Below, one piece after another: positions 29,360 to 39,129 of a DNA stretch of 64,000 bases. Source of the stretch: Vannielia litorea (GTDB taxonomy: Bacteria > Pseudomonadota > Alphaproteobacteria > Rhodobacterales > Rhodobacteraceae); NCBI RefSeq assembly GCF_019801175.1, contig NZ_JAHVJR010000003.1, forward strand, positions 185,001-249,000, read 5' to 3'. The position numbers were made by a program, and so were the translations under genes. Each line of letters begins with the position of its first letter. Position 1 is the stretch's first letter. The notes under the pieces are model-generated. The model searched no databases and was not told where the DNA came from. It saw only the letters and a program-made list of their open reading frames with translations.

Positions 29360-30715
29360 ATGGCGATCCAAGTGCAGAACTACACTTTGAAGCGAGGCCT
29401 CGATCTTCCGATAGAAGGTGCGGCAACCAGTGGAGCGGCTGAGGCCGTGACTGTCAGCACGATCGGGCTGCTCGGGGCAGACTATATTGGGCTCAAGCCA
29501 CGCCTGGCTGTCGCCGAGGGAGACGTAGTCGCCCGTGGTGCGCCTGTGCTGGCCCACAAGGACAACCCCGATGCGCAGATCACGTCGCCGGTCTCTGGCC
29601 GCGTGAAGGCGATCAACCGAGGTGCACGGCGCAAGCTCATCAGCGTCGAGATCGAGGTTGATGAGGGCGCTGCAGAGCCGCTGGACTTTTCACAAGTTGG
29701 TGATGCTTCGACTGCCGATGGTGTCGTAGAGCGCCTGTGTGCTGCCGGTCTCTGGGCCTCCTTCCGGACCCGCCCCTATTCGCATGTTCCGCTCGTCAGC
29801 GACCGCCCCGCGGCCATTTACGTGACCGCAATGGACACCGAGCCATTGTCTCCCGACCCTGCGCCGATCATCGCAGAAGAGGCCGAAGCCTTCACTCGGG
29901 GGCTTGAGGCGGTCGCGCTGCTCACCGAGGGCAAAACCTATCTGTGCCATGCCGCAGGGAGCAAAATCCCGGGCGCGGATGTTGCCGGGGTTACCGCAGC
30001 CACGTTCTCCGGACCTCATCCGGCTGGACTTGCCGGCACCCACATGCACTTTCTCGAGCCGCCGAGGGTGGACCGGTTCGTCTGGACCATCGGCTATGCC
30101 GATGTCATCGCCATCGGTCGCCTGTTTCTCACCGGCAAGCTCGACACCACGCGGACAATCGCCATCGTCGGCCCGCTGGCGGCACAGCCACGGCTGGTCA
30201 AAACCGTGGTCGGCGCCTCGCTGGCCGAACTTTGCGAGCGCGACAACCCGAATGGGCTCCCGATCCGCATGATCTCGGGCTCGGTGCTCAGTGGCCGGGC
30301 CGGCGAGGGTGTGGATGGCTACTTGGGCCGCTACGCCCGGCAGGTCACGCTGATGGAAGAGGATCACAAGCAGATCCCGATGGGGTGGATCCGGCCAATG
30401 GCGTCCAAGTTCGCCTTCCAACCTGTGCTCGGCTCGGCCTTCAGCCGAAAGCTCTATGACCTGACCACCAACCTCAACGGCGGGCGTCGGGCGATGGTGC
30501 CCATTGGCACATTCGAAGAGCTGATGCCGCAGGACTTCCTGCCGACTCAGCTCCTGCGCTCGCTTCTGGTGATGGATACCGATCAGGCTCAGGCGCTTGG
30601 CGCGCTTGAGCTTGACGAAGAAGACCTCGGGCTTTGCGGCTTTGCCTGCCCCGCCAAATATGAATACGGCATGGCGCTGCGCGACTGTCTGACCAAGATT
30701 GAAAAGGAAGGCTGA
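29360..30715 (+). CDS. nqrA: Na+-translocating NADH:quinone reductase subunit A
   Basis: A 451-residue peripheral subunit of the six-subunit Na+-NQR, which oxidises NADH, reduces ubiquinone and pumps sodium out of the cell. The start MAIQVQNYTLKRGLDLP matches the family N-terminus, with gaaaaacgg just before. Conserved segments include GLKPRLAVAEGDVV and DNPDAQITSPVSG. It opens the operon nqrABCDEF and shares a 175-base divergent promoter region with apbE-nqrM. It contacts the quinone site on NqrB. Confidence 0.96.
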   Translation: MAIQVQNYTLKRGLDLPIEGAATSGAAEAVTVSTIGLLGADYIGLKPRLAVAEGDVVARGAPVLAHKDNPDAQITSPVSGRVKAINRGARRKLISVEIEVDEGAAEPLDFSQVGDASTADGVVERLCAAGLWASFRTRPYSHVPLVSDRPAAIYVTAMDTEPLSPDPAPIIAEEAEAFTRGLEAVALLTEGKTYLCHAAGSKIPGADVAGVTAATFSGPHPAGLAGTHMHFLEPPRVDRFVWTIGYADVIAIGRLFLTGKLDTTRTIAIVGPLAAQPRLVKTVVGASLAELCERDNPNGLPIRMISGSVLSGRAGEGVDGYLGRYARQVTLMEEDHKQIPMGWIRPMASKFAFQPVLGSAFSRKLYDLTTNLNGGRRAMVPIGTFEELMPQDFLPTQLLRSLLVMDTDQAQALGALELDEEDLGLCGFACPAKYEYGMALRDCLTKIEKEG

Positions 30716-30718
30716 GCC

Positions 30719-31918
30719 ATGGGTTTGCGCAGCTTCTTCGACCGCATCGAGCCGCACTTCGTGAAGGGCGGCAAGTACGAGAAGTGGTTCCCTGTCTACG
30801 AGATGGTGGAGAGCTTCCTCTACACCCCCAAGACGGTGACCACCGCCGCGCCCCACGCGCGCAGCTACATCGATATGAAGCGGATCATGACATACGTGGT
30901 GCTCGCCACGGTGCCATGCATCCTCTTCGGCCTTTACAACACTGGGCTCCAGACCAATCTCGCGATTGCCGAGCATGGAGCATCGGGTTGGCGCGCGGCA
31001 ATCATCGACGGGCTGGGCATTGGCTTCAACCCGGCGAACCCGATTGCCAACATGCTGCACGGGCTGATGTACTTCCTGCCGATCTACATCGTCACTCTCG
31101 CCGCAGGTGGCGCTTGGGAGGTGCTTTTTGCCACGATCCGGCGGCATGAGGTGAACGAGGGCTTTCTCGTCACCTCCATGCTCTACACGCTGATCCTCCC
31201 CGCTTCGACGCCGCTCTGGCAGGTCGCGCTGGGCATTTCCTTCGGCGTGGTGATCGGCAAAGAGGTTTTTGGCGGTACTGGCAAGAACTTCCTGAACCCC
31301 GCGCTGGTGGGCCGAGCATTCCTCTACTTTGCCTATCCCGCTTACATGTCGGGCGACACGATCTGGACCCCGGTTGATGGTTTCTCGGGCGCCACCGCGC
31401 TCTCCATCACCGCCTCCGAAGGCCCCGCTGCGCTGCCCGAATACGGGATCACCTGGATGGATGCCTTCATCGGCACGATACAGGGCTGCATCGGTGAGAC
31501 CTCGACCATCGCCTGCCTGATCGGCCTCGCATTCCTGCTGGTGACCAAGATCGCCAACTACCGGATGGTCGTCGGCTGCCTGCTGGGCATGATCGCTTTT
31601 TCGTCCCTGCTCAACTGGATCGGGTCCGACAGTAACCCGGCCTTCGCAACACCGTGGTACTGGCACCTTGTCATCGGCGGCTACGCCTTTGGCCTCGTCT
31701 TCATGGTGACGGAGCCGGTCTCGGGCTCGCACACCAACATGGGCCGTTACATCTATGGCGCGCTGATTGGGTTCATGGTCGTGATGATCCGTGTGGTGAA
31801 CCCGGCCTTCCCTGAAGGCATGATGCTCGCCATCCTGTTCGGCAATGTCTTCGCTCCGCTGATCGACTACTTCGTCGTGCAGGCCAACATCCGCAGGAGG
31901 GCCCGCCGCCATGCCTGA
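30719..31918 (+). CDS. nqrB: Na+-NQR subunit B
   Basis: A 399-residue integral membrane protein with about ten helices; carries riboflavin and a covalent FMN, and forms the sodium channel. The FMN attachment site is visible in DGFSGATALSITA, where the threonine of SGAT is the expected acceptor for ApbE. The N-terminus (FFDRIEPHFVKGGKYEKWFPVYE) is the cytoplasmic lead typical of the family. Its start lies 3 bases after nqrA; its end overlaps nqrC by 8 bases, indicating tight coupling. Confidence 0.97.
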   Translation: MGLRSFFDRIEPHFVKGGKYEKWFPVYEMVESFLYTPKTVTTAAPHARSYIDMKRIMTYVVLATVPCILFGLYNTGLQTNLAIAEHGASGWRAAIIDGLGIGFNPANPIANMLHGLMYFLPIYIVTLAAGGAWEVLFATIRRHEVNEGFLVTSMLYTLILPASTPLWQVALGISFGVVIGKEVFGGTGKNFLNPALVGRAFLYFAYPAYMSGDTIWTPVDGFSGATALSITASEGPAALPEYGITWMDAFIGTIQGCIGETSTIACLIGLAFLLVTKIANYRMVVGCLLGMIAFSSLLNWIGSDSNPAFATPWYWHLVIGGYAFGLVFMVTEPVSGSHTNMGRYIYGALIGFMVVMIRVVNPAFPEGMMLAILFGNVFAPLIDYFVVQANIRRRARRHA

Positions 31919-32831
31919 CAAGGACAACCAGACCAATCAGGGGGAAGCCGACTTCACCCCCGAGATGAACCCGCCAGACCGTGACCTGCCCGCGCCCGAG
32001 GGCGAGGTGGTGCAGGGCGGCGGCTTTTTGCGCCGTTTCCTCGACACGCCGGCCGACAACACGGTCAAGACTGTGGTTGTGGCGCTGGGCCTCTGCCTCG
32101 TCGCCTCGATGGTGGTGTCCGCCGCCGCTGTGTCGCTGCGCCCCTTGCAGGAGCAGAACGCCGCGCTCGACAAGCAGGTGAACATCCTTCAGGTCGCCGG
32201 CCTTTACGAAGACGGCACCGATGTGGCCGAGGCGTTCGAGCAATTCGAGCCACACGTGCTTGAGCTCGAAACCGGGGAATTCGCCGATGGCGCCGATGTG
32301 GAAGGCCAGCTGCTGGACCCGCTCACTTTTGATGACCGCGCCGCTGCCGAGGATCTGACCCTTTCTGCCCCGCTGGATGACGACCCGGCCAGCATCGGTC
32401 GGCAGGCGAATTACGTCACCGTTTATGTGCTGCGCAACGCCGACGGCAGCCTCGATAAAGTTGTGCTGCCGGTCTACGGCTACGGCCTCTGGTCGACGCT
32501 CTATGGCTTCATGGCCATCGAAGAGGACGGCAACACCATCTACGGCCTCCAGTTCTACGAACATGCCGAGACCCCGGGCCTCGGCGCTGAGGTAGACAAT
32601 CCCCGCTGGAAGGCGCTCTGGCGCGGTAAGGAGTTGCGCACGGAGGATGGCGAGGGCGAGCTGGCCATCACCGTGGCCAAGACCCCGCCGCCGCAGGGGC
32701 AGGAATACTTCGTTGATGCGCTCTCGGGCGCGACGCTTACCTCGCGCGGGGTCGACAACCTCGTGCGCTTCTGGATGAGCGAGCGCGGTTTCGAGCCGTT
32801 TCTGGAACGCGTGAGGGCAGGAGACATCTGA
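31911..32831 (+). CDS. nqrC: Na+-NQR subunit C
   Basis: A 306-residue protein with one membrane helix (about residues 52-72) and a large periplasmic FMN-binding domain. The covalent FMN site is DALSGATLTSRGVDN near residue 270. The N-terminus has an acidic, proline-rich extension of about 35 residues before the helix that is longer than in Vibrio. It overlaps nqrB by 8 bases and nqrD by one (TGATG). Electrons pass through this subunit on the periplasmic side. Confidence 0.96.
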   Translation: MPDKDNQTNQGEADFTPEMNPPDRDLPAPEGEVVQGGGFLRRFLDTPADNTVKTVVVALGLCLVASMVVSAAAVSLRPLQEQNAALDKQVNILQVAGLYEDGTDVAEAFEQFEPHVLELETGEFADGADVEGQLLDPLTFDDRAAAEDLTLSAPLDDDPASIGRQANYVTVYVLRNADGSLDKVVLPVYGYGLWSTLYGFMAIEEDGNTIYGLQFYEHAETPGLGAEVDNPRWKALWRGKELRTEDGEGELAITVAKTPPPQGQEYFVDALSGATLTSRGVDNLVRFWMSERGFEPFLERVRAGDI

Positions 32832-33483
32832 TGGCACAGACCTACCGGACCATGCTCGTCGACCCGATGGTCGACAACAACCCGATCACCCTTCAGGTGC
32901 TGGGCATCTGCTCGGCGCTGGCGGTTACATCCTCGTTGCAGGTGGCACTAGTGATGACCATCGCCGTGACCTTGGTGACGGGCTTCGCCTCAATGTTCAT
33001 CTCGGTGCTCCGCAGCCAGATCCCCTCGTCGATCCGGATCATCGTGCAGATGATCATCATTGCATCGCTCGTGATCGTAGTCGATCAGGTGCTCAAGGCC
33101 TACGCCTACGAGATCTCCAAGACGCTCTCGGTCTTCGTCGGCCTGATCATCACCAACTGCATTGTGATGGGCCGGGCCGAAGCCTTCGCCATGAAGAACC
33201 CGCCGATCGCCTCCTTCATCGACGGTGTGGGCAACGGCCTGGGCTATGGGTTGATCCTGATGCTGGTGGGCTTCATCCGCGAGCTCTTCGGCTCCGGCTC
33301 CCTCTTCGGCATCACCATCCTGCAAACCACCAACAACGGCGGCTGGTACGTGCCGAACGGCCTGCTGCTCCTGCCGCCTTCGGCTTTCTTCGTGATCGGC
33401 CTGCTGATCTGGGCCTTCCGCAGCTGGAAGCCCGAGCAGGTAGAAGAGCGTGAATACCGCATCCAGAGCGTGGAGGCGCACTG

Positions 33484-33484
<1 letters not shown>
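32831..33484 (+). CDS. nqrD: Na+-NQR subunit D
   Basis: A 217-residue membrane protein with six predicted helices, related to RnfE/NqrE. Together with NqrE it holds the Fe centre between the helices; the cysteines for this lie in TNCIVMGRAEAFA and in LGICSALAV. Family segments NPITLQVLGICSALAVT and LGYGLILMLVGFIRELFGSG are clear. Start and stop overlap the neighbours by a base each, as in a polycistronic message. Confidence 0.97.
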
Positions 33485-34092
<608 letters not shown>

Positions 34093-34102
34093 GGGCGGCG
34101 CG

Positions 34103-35326
34103 ATGGAAACCTTTACTCTCGGCGTAGCCCTCTTCTCGGTCATCGTCATCGCGCTGGTGACGATCATCCTCGCCGCCCGCTCGCGGCTGGTCTCTTCGGG
34201 CAACGTCAACATCACCATCAACGGTGAAAAGACCATCAGCGTCCCCGCCGGTGGCAAACTGCTGCAGACCCTCGCGGCCGAGAAACTCTTTGTCCCGTCA
34301 GCCTGCGGCGGCGGCGGCACCTGTGCACAGTGCCGCGTGCGGATTCACTCCGGGGGCGGTTCGATCCTGCCCACCGAGGAAAGCCACATCACCAAGCGTG
34401 AGGCCTCCTGCGGTGACCGTCTCTCATGCCAGGTTGCAGTCAAGCAAGACATGGAGGTCGAAGTCCCCGAAGAGGTCTTTGGCGTCAAAAAGTGGGAGTG
34501 CACCGTGCGCTCCAACGAGAACGTCGCCACCTTCATCAAGAACCTCGTGCTGGAACTGCCCGAGGGAGAAGATGTGAACTTCCGCGCCGGCGGCTACATC
34601 CAGATCGAGGCCCCGGCACACCGCGTCAAATACACCGACTTCGCCGTTGAGGAGGAGTATCGGGAGGACTGGGACAAGTTCAACATCTGGCAGTACGAGT
34701 CCACGCTCGACGAGCCGATCGAGCGCGCCTATTCGATGGCCAACTACCCGGACGAGAAGGGCCTGATCATGCTCAACGTCCGGATCGCCACGCCGCCGCC
34801 GCGCACCGAAGGCATCCCGCCGGGCAAGATGTCGAGCTACATCTTCAACCTCAAGCCGGGCGATAAGGTTACCATTTCCGGGCCCTTCGGCGAGTTCTTC
34901 GCGCGCGACACGCCCAAGGAGATGGTCTTCATCGGTGGCGGTGCGGGTATGGCCCCGATGCGGAGCCACATCTTCGACCAGCTCAAGCGCCTCGAAAACC
35001 GGGATCGCAAGATCACCTTCTGGTACGGCGCCCGCTCCAAGCGCGAGATGTTCTTTGTCGAGGACTTCGACCAACTGGCCGAGGAGTTCGACAATTTCGA
35101 GTGGCACGTGGCGCTCTCTGATGCTCTGCCCGAGGACGACTGGAAGGGTTACACCGGCTTCATCCACAACGTGCTCTACGAGGAGTACCTCAAGGATCAC
35201 CCGAACCCCGAGGACTGCGAATACTACATGTGCGGTCCGCCCATCATGAACCAGTCGGTCATCAACATGCTTCTGGAGCTTGGGGTCGACCGCGAAGACA
35301 TCATGCTGGACGACTTCGGCGGCTGA
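34103..35326 (+). CDS. nqrF: Na+-NQR subunit F (NADH dehydrogenase subunit)
   Basis: A 407-residue subunit where electrons enter. One N-terminal membrane helix (about 6-27), then a 2Fe-2S ferredoxin domain with CGGGGTCAQC and a fourth Cys in ASCGDRLSCQ, then an FAD-binding reductase domain (RAYSMANYP) and an NADH-binding domain (FIGGGAGMAPMRSHIF, YYMCGPPIMNQSV). All expected motifs are present. It follows nqrE by 10 bases and ends the operon. Confidence 0.97.
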   Translation: METFTLGVALFSVIVIALVTIILAARSRLVSSGNVNITINGEKTISVPAGGKLLQTLAAEKLFVPSACGGGGTCAQCRVRIHSGGGSILPTEESHITKREASCGDRLSCQVAVKQDMEVEVPEEVFGVKKWECTVRSNENVATFIKNLVLELPEGEDVNFRAGGYIQIEAPAHRVKYTDFAVEEEYREDWDKFNIWQYESTLDEPIERAYSMANYPDEKGLIMLNVRIATPPPRTEGIPPGKMSSYIFNLKPGDKVTISGPFGEFFARDTPKEMVFIGGGAGMAPMRSHIFDQLKRLENRDRKITFWYGARSKREMFFVEDFDQLAEEFDNFEWHVALSDALPEDDWKGYTGFIHNVLYEEYLKDHPNPEDCEYYMCGPPIMNQSVINMLLELGVDREDIMLDDFGG

Positions 35327-35349
35327 TCCGCCTTGATCATTGAGACATT

Positions 35350-35390
35350 GCGGGGATGTGGGCAAAGGCCTGTGTCCCCGCTTCGCTTTC
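35350..35390 (+). terminator. Possible terminator after nqrF
   Basis: gcgggga (35350-35356) can pair with tccccgc (35375-35381), with a further weak inner helix, followed by a mixed T-rich tail. It lies 24 bases after the nqrF stop. The tail is poor, so termination may be partial. Confidence 0.4.
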
Positions 35391-35527
35391 TGGGCTGTCC
35401 CTTGGGCTCTCGCTGTAAGTGAAGTTTTGCTAACAGGATCATTAAGTTTTTGAATTTGTCGCGGCCCGGCGGAGTCGCTACCAACGGGCGCGGGTTGTGT
35501 GCCCGCCCTGTAGGGAGGAGCCACGCC

Positions 35528-37513
35528 ATGAACGTTCAGACCGAAACCAAAATCGACCTGCGCCGCATGGCCCATGCGATCCGCTTTCTGTCGATGGATG
35601 CTATTGTCCGTGCAGCCGATGGCCACCCGGGCACACCGCTCGGCGGCGCCGACATTGCGACCGCACTCTTCACCCGCCACCTGAAGTTTGACGCCGCGAA
35701 TCCCACTTGGCCGGACCGTGACCGCTTCGTTCATTCCGCCGGCCACGGTTCGATGCTGCTCTACTCGCTGCTGTGCCTCTGCGGGTATGAAAAGATCGAC
35801 ATGGAGCAGGTAAAGAACTTCCGGGTTCTCGGCTCCCATACCGCCGGCCACCCCGAATATGATCCCGAAGCCGGGATCGAAACCACGACCGGCCCGCTAG
35901 GGCAGGGGATTGCCAATGCCGTCGGCATGGCCGTGGCCGAGCGCATCCTGAACGCCAAGTTCGGTGATGGCCTAGTGGACCATTACACCTACGCCTACAC
36001 CGGCGACGGCTGCCTGATGGAGGGCATCGCCGCCGAGGTGATCGCGCTGGCGGGCCACCTCAAGCTCGGGAAGCTGATCTTCCTGTGGGACGACAACCGC
36101 ATGACCGACGATGGCCCGACCGACCAAGCTGTTTCGGAAGATCAGGTCAAACGGTTCGAGAACAACGGCTGGCACGTGCAGGGGGTCAACGGCCACGATC
36201 CTGAGGCAGTGGCGGAGGCGATTGCCGCTGCCAAAACCGATGATCGTCCCAGCATGATCGCCTGCCGCACCTTCATCGGCTTCGGCATCCCGCGCATCCA
36301 GAACGACCGCGCGGCGCATGGGGGCAAGATAACCACTGAAGATACCGACGCCGCCCGCGAGAGCCTAAACTGGCCCCACGCGCCCTTTGAACTGCCATCC
36401 GAGATCGATGCCGCTTGGCGCGAAGCTGGCGCCCGCGGCGCCTCCGAGCGGGCGGCTTGGGAGGCTCGGCTGAATGCGCTGGACGCTGAGACCCGCGCGG
36501 AGTGGGACAGGTTGATGGCGGGCGATCTCCCGGCTGGTTGGGAAGACGCGCTTCATGCGAAGAAAGCCGAGCTTGCCAGCGCCGGTCCACTGCCCGGAAT
36601 TCGTGCATCGGGAGAGATGGTCGCAACGGCTGCCGAGACCATCCCCGAGTTGATCTCGGGCGCCCCCGATCTTGAGGCCGCCACCCAGCACAAGCGCCAA
36701 CTTGCACCGTTCACGGCAAATGACCGAGCGGGCCGTTACATCCACTACGGTGTGCGCGAGCACGCGATGGGCGCGATGATGAACGGGATGACAGTGCACG
36801 GCGGCATCGTCGCGATGGGAACCACCTTCCTTGTGTTCTCCGACTATATGCGCCACACGCTCCGAATGGCCGCGCTCATGCGGATCCCGGGCCTGTTCGT
36901 CTTCAGCCACGACAGCATCGGCATCGGCAAGAATGGCCCGACACACCAGCCGGTCGAATACCTCGCCTCGCTCCGCGCCTACCCGAACATGTGGACAATC
37001 CGGCCCGCCGATGCCGTCGAGATGGCAGAGGCTTGGGAACTGGGGCTGAAGCACAAGACAGGGCCTACCTCCATCATCTGCTCCCGTCAGCCTCTCGACG
37101 TTGTGCGCGCCGATGCTGGACCCGAGAATCGCTCCGCCAAAGGTGCCTACGTGCTCGCAGAGGCCGCAGGCCCACGCCAGGCGACGATTCTGGCAACGGG
37201 CAGCGAGGTCGCCGTAGCCCTAGTAGCCCGCGAGCGGTTGGCGGGCGAGGGCATTCAGGCTGCCGTCGTCTCCATGCCCTGCTGGGAGATTTTCGAGGCG
37301 CAGCCCAAAGCCTACCGCGACGAGGTTCTGGGCAACGCGCCGCGCGTGGCTGTCGAGGCTGCCGTGCGCTTTGGGTGGGACCGCTACATCGGCGCCGACG
37401 GCGTTTTCATCGGCATGGAAGGGTTCGGCGCGTCGGGCGATTACCCCGACTTGTTCGAGCATTTCGACATCACGCCTGAGGCTGTTGCAGAGGCCGTGAA
37501 ACGCAGTCTCTGA
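35528..37513 (+). CDS. tkt: Transketolase
   Basis: A 661-residue thiamine-diphosphate enzyme that moves two-carbon units in the pentose phosphate pathway. Visible motifs: AADGHPGTPLGGADIA near residue 35, the TPP motif GDGCLMEGIAAE...DDN near 160-190, and the pyrimidine-domain segment FLVFSDYMRHTLRMAALM. HDSIGIGKNGPTHQPVE is the conserved substrate loop. The ATG at 35528 has a strong gggaggag site 8 bases upstream; longer in-frame readings would include non-conserved sequence. Length is normal. About 200 bases separate it from nqrF. Confidence 0.96.
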   Translation: MNVQTETKIDLRRMAHAIRFLSMDAIVRAADGHPGTPLGGADIATALFTRHLKFDAANPTWPDRDRFVHSAGHGSMLLYSLLCLCGYEKIDMEQVKNFRVLGSHTAGHPEYDPEAGIETTTGPLGQGIANAVGMAVAERILNAKFGDGLVDHYTYAYTGDGCLMEGIAAEVIALAGHLKLGKLIFLWDDNRMTDDGPTDQAVSEDQVKRFENNGWHVQGVNGHDPEAVAEAIAAAKTDDRPSMIACRTFIGFGIPRIQNDRAAHGGKITTEDTDAARESLNWPHAPFELPSEIDAAWREAGARGASERAAWEARLNALDAETRAEWDRLMAGDLPAGWEDALHAKKAELASAGPLPGIRASGEMVATAAETIPELISGAPDLEAATQHKRQLAPFTANDRAGRYIHYGVREHAMGAMMNGMTVHGGIVAMGTTFLVFSDYMRHTLRMAALMRIPGLFVFSHDSIGIGKNGPTHQPVEYLASLRAYPNMWTIRPADAVEMAEAWELGLKHKTGPTSIICSRQPLDVVRADAGPENRSAKGAYVLAEAAGPRQATILATGSEVAVALVARERLAGEGIQAAVVSMPCWEIFEAQPKAYRDEVLGNAPRVAVEAAVRFGWDRYIGADGVFIGMEGFGASGDYPDLFEHFDITPEAVAEAVKRSL

Positions 37514-37631
37514 CACCTTCCACCGATCACGAGGATGTGCGCGTCGACCCCTCTGGCGCTTGCCGGAATTTCTGCCAATGTCCGCGCCGCAGCGGCCGAT
37601 GGGGTCGCTGCTTGCAGCTATGGAGATGCAC

Positions 37632-37874
37632 ATGAGACGAGTGGCATTTGGCGCTCTTCTCGCCGCTTTTGCGGCCCTTCCCGCCCTTGCCGAAGTCGAG
37701 ATGATCGACACCGACGGCGACAGCATGGCCTCGTTTGACGAGGTGGCCGCTGTCTATGAGGGCTTCACCGAAGAGCAGTACGGCGCTCTGGATACCGACG
37801 GCGATGGCCTTCTCAGCGATGAAGAGCTGGTTGCCGCCATCGACGCCGGCACTCTGGAGACCCTCGGCGACTGA
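37632..37874 (+). CDS. Small exported EF-hand protein
   Basis: An 80-residue protein: signal peptide MRRVAFGALLAAFAALPALA, then two EF-hand calcium loops, DTDGDSMASFDE and DTDGDGLLSDEE. Both loops keep acidic residues at positions 1, 3, 5 and 12. It is probably a periplasmic calcium-binding protein of unknown role. The ATG at 37632 follows ggag by 6 bases; upstream in-frame ATGs would spoil the signal peptide. Confidence 0.85.
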   Translation: MRRVAFGALLAAFAALPALAEVEMIDTDGDSMASFDEVAAVYEGFTEEQYGALDTDGDGLLSDEELVAAIDAGTLETLGD

Positions 37875-37888
37875 GCCGCGCAGGCAAC

Positions 37889-37920
37889 AAAAAGGGCCGC
37901 GACGCTTGCGCCGCGGCCCT
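37889..37920 (-). terminator. Rho-independent terminator of the first TRAP binding-protein gene
   Basis: Nine-base stem agggccgcg / cgcggccct; on the minus strand it is followed by five U residues (A-run 37889-37893 on the plus strand). It lies 21 bases after the minus-strand gene. The same hairpin without a U-run faces the EF-hand gene. Confidence 0.8.
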
Positions 37921-37941
37921 GATCATATCTGAAGTGTCAGA

Positions 37942-38973
37942 TCACTCGGTATATTCGGCAATCTTGGCGCGGGCCTCGTCGATCAGCGCCTGACCGTCGA
38001 TCCCCTTCGCGTCCATGTCCTTCACCCAGGCTTCATAGATCGGCTCGGACAGTTCACGCCATTCGGCGGTCGCTTCCTCGTCGAGGGTGATGATGTTGTT
38101 ACCGAGATCCACTGCGATCTGCCGTGAGGGCGCATCGGAAGCTTCCATCGTGTCACCGGCAAACATCGAGAACTCGAGGCCGGAGTTGTCGTCGATCACC
38201 TTCTTGAGGTCATCAGGCAGGCTCTCATACTTGTCCTTGTTCATCGCCAGCACAAAGGTGAGCGTGTAGAGCGACACATCCTTGAACTCGGTGTGGTTGG
38301 GCACAAGCTCGGCCACCTTGAGCGCGGCGGTCACCTCCCAAGGAATGGTCGTGCCGTCGATCACACCCTTGGACAGCGCCTCCGACACGGCCGGAACCGG
38401 CAGGCCGACCGGTGTGGCACCGAGGCTCTCCAGCAGCATGTTCACGGTGCGCGAGCCGCCGCGAATCTTCATGCCCTCAAGGTCGCCCGGCTCTTCGATC
38501 GGGTCTTGAGTGTGGAACATGCCCGGCCCGTGCACCCACGTGCCGAGGATGTGGACATCCTTGAACTCGGTGTCCCGCATATGCTCTTCGAACATCTCCC
38601 AATAGGCGCGGCTGGCGGCTTTAGCGGTGGTCACCATGAAAGGCAGTTCGAACACCTCGGTGCGCGGGTAACGACCGGGGGTGTAACCGACCACCGTCCA
38701 GACGATATCCGCCGAGCCGTCGATGGCTTGGTCCATCAGCTCGGGCGGCGTGCCACCGAGCTGCATGGAGGGGTAGTGCTCCACCTTGATGCGCCCTTCG
38801 GACTGCTCCATCACGTCGGCAGCCCATTTGTCGAGAACCAGCTTCGGCACATTGGCCTGTGGCGGCAGGAACTGGTGCATCCGCAGCGTCACCTCCTGTG
38901 CCAAGGCACTCGTGGCGCCCATGGTGGCCAGGGCAATGCCGCCCAGTGCTCCCAAAATCTGTCTGCGATCCAT
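37942..38973 (-). CDS. TRAP transporter solute-binding protein, DctP family (copy 1)
   Basis: A 343-residue periplasmic protein: signal peptide to about ALAQ25, then a DctP fold. Conserved landmarks are the organic-acid-binding arginine region GMKIRGGSRTVNMLLESLG near residues 170-188 and ALSKGVIDGTTIPWEV. It captures a carboxylate-type solute for a TRAP permease; the substrate is not evident. There is no DctQ or DctM gene next to it. It is clearly paralogous to the next gene. Start MDRRQILG is preceded by gggaggagtgag. A terminator follows it. Confidence 0.92.
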   Translation of the reverse strand: MDRRQILGALGGIALATMGATSALAQEVTLRMHQFLPPQANVPKLVLDKWAADVMEQSEGRIKVEHYPSMQLGGTPPELMDQAIDGSADIVWTVVGYTPGRYPRTEVFELPFMVTTAKAASRAYWEMFEEHMRDTEFKDVHILGTWVHGPGMFHTQDPIEEPGDLEGMKIRGGSRTVNMLLESLGATPVGLPVPAVSEALSKGVIDGTTIPWEVTAALKVAELVPNHTEFKDVSLYTLTFVLAMNKDKYESLPDDLKKVIDDNSGLEFSMFAGDTMEASDAPSRQIAVDLGNNIITLDEEATAEWRELSEPIYEAWVKDMDAKGIDGQALIDEARAKIAEYTE

Positions 38974-39005
38974 CCTCTCACTCCTCCCGTTGGTGATGGT
39001 TTTGC

Positions 39006-39065
39006 ATTATAGTGCCGAGATTGCCTTATATCGCATCTTCGATCCAGCTAAATTATCGATAATTT
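39006..39065 (-). promoter_or_regulatory. Candidate promoter and operator of TRAP binding-protein copy 1
   Basis: On the minus strand TATAAT (39006-39011) lies 33 bases before the ATG with no good -35 box 17 bases upstream, suggesting need for an activator. A perfect 16-base palindrome, aaattatcgataattt (39050-39065), lies about 40 bases further upstream and could be its binding site. Confidence 0.45.
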
Positions 39066-39083
39066 TAGCGCGCACCACAAACG

Positions 39084-39110
39084 AAAACGCCCCGCACGAG
39101 GCGGGGCGTT
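39084..39110 (-). terminator. Rho-independent terminator of TRAP binding-protein copy 2
   Basis: Ten-base perfect stem aacgccccgc (39086-39095) / gcggggcgtt (39101-39110), loop acgag, followed on the minus strand by a short U-run. It lies 20 bases after the stop of the second TRAP binding protein and separates the two paralogues. Confidence 0.85.
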
Positions 39111-39129
39111 CTGCAAATCTGATGGCCGC

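Noticed and set aside
29690..31936. 748-codon frame antisense to nqrA-nqrB
   Set aside because: Shadow of two certain genes.
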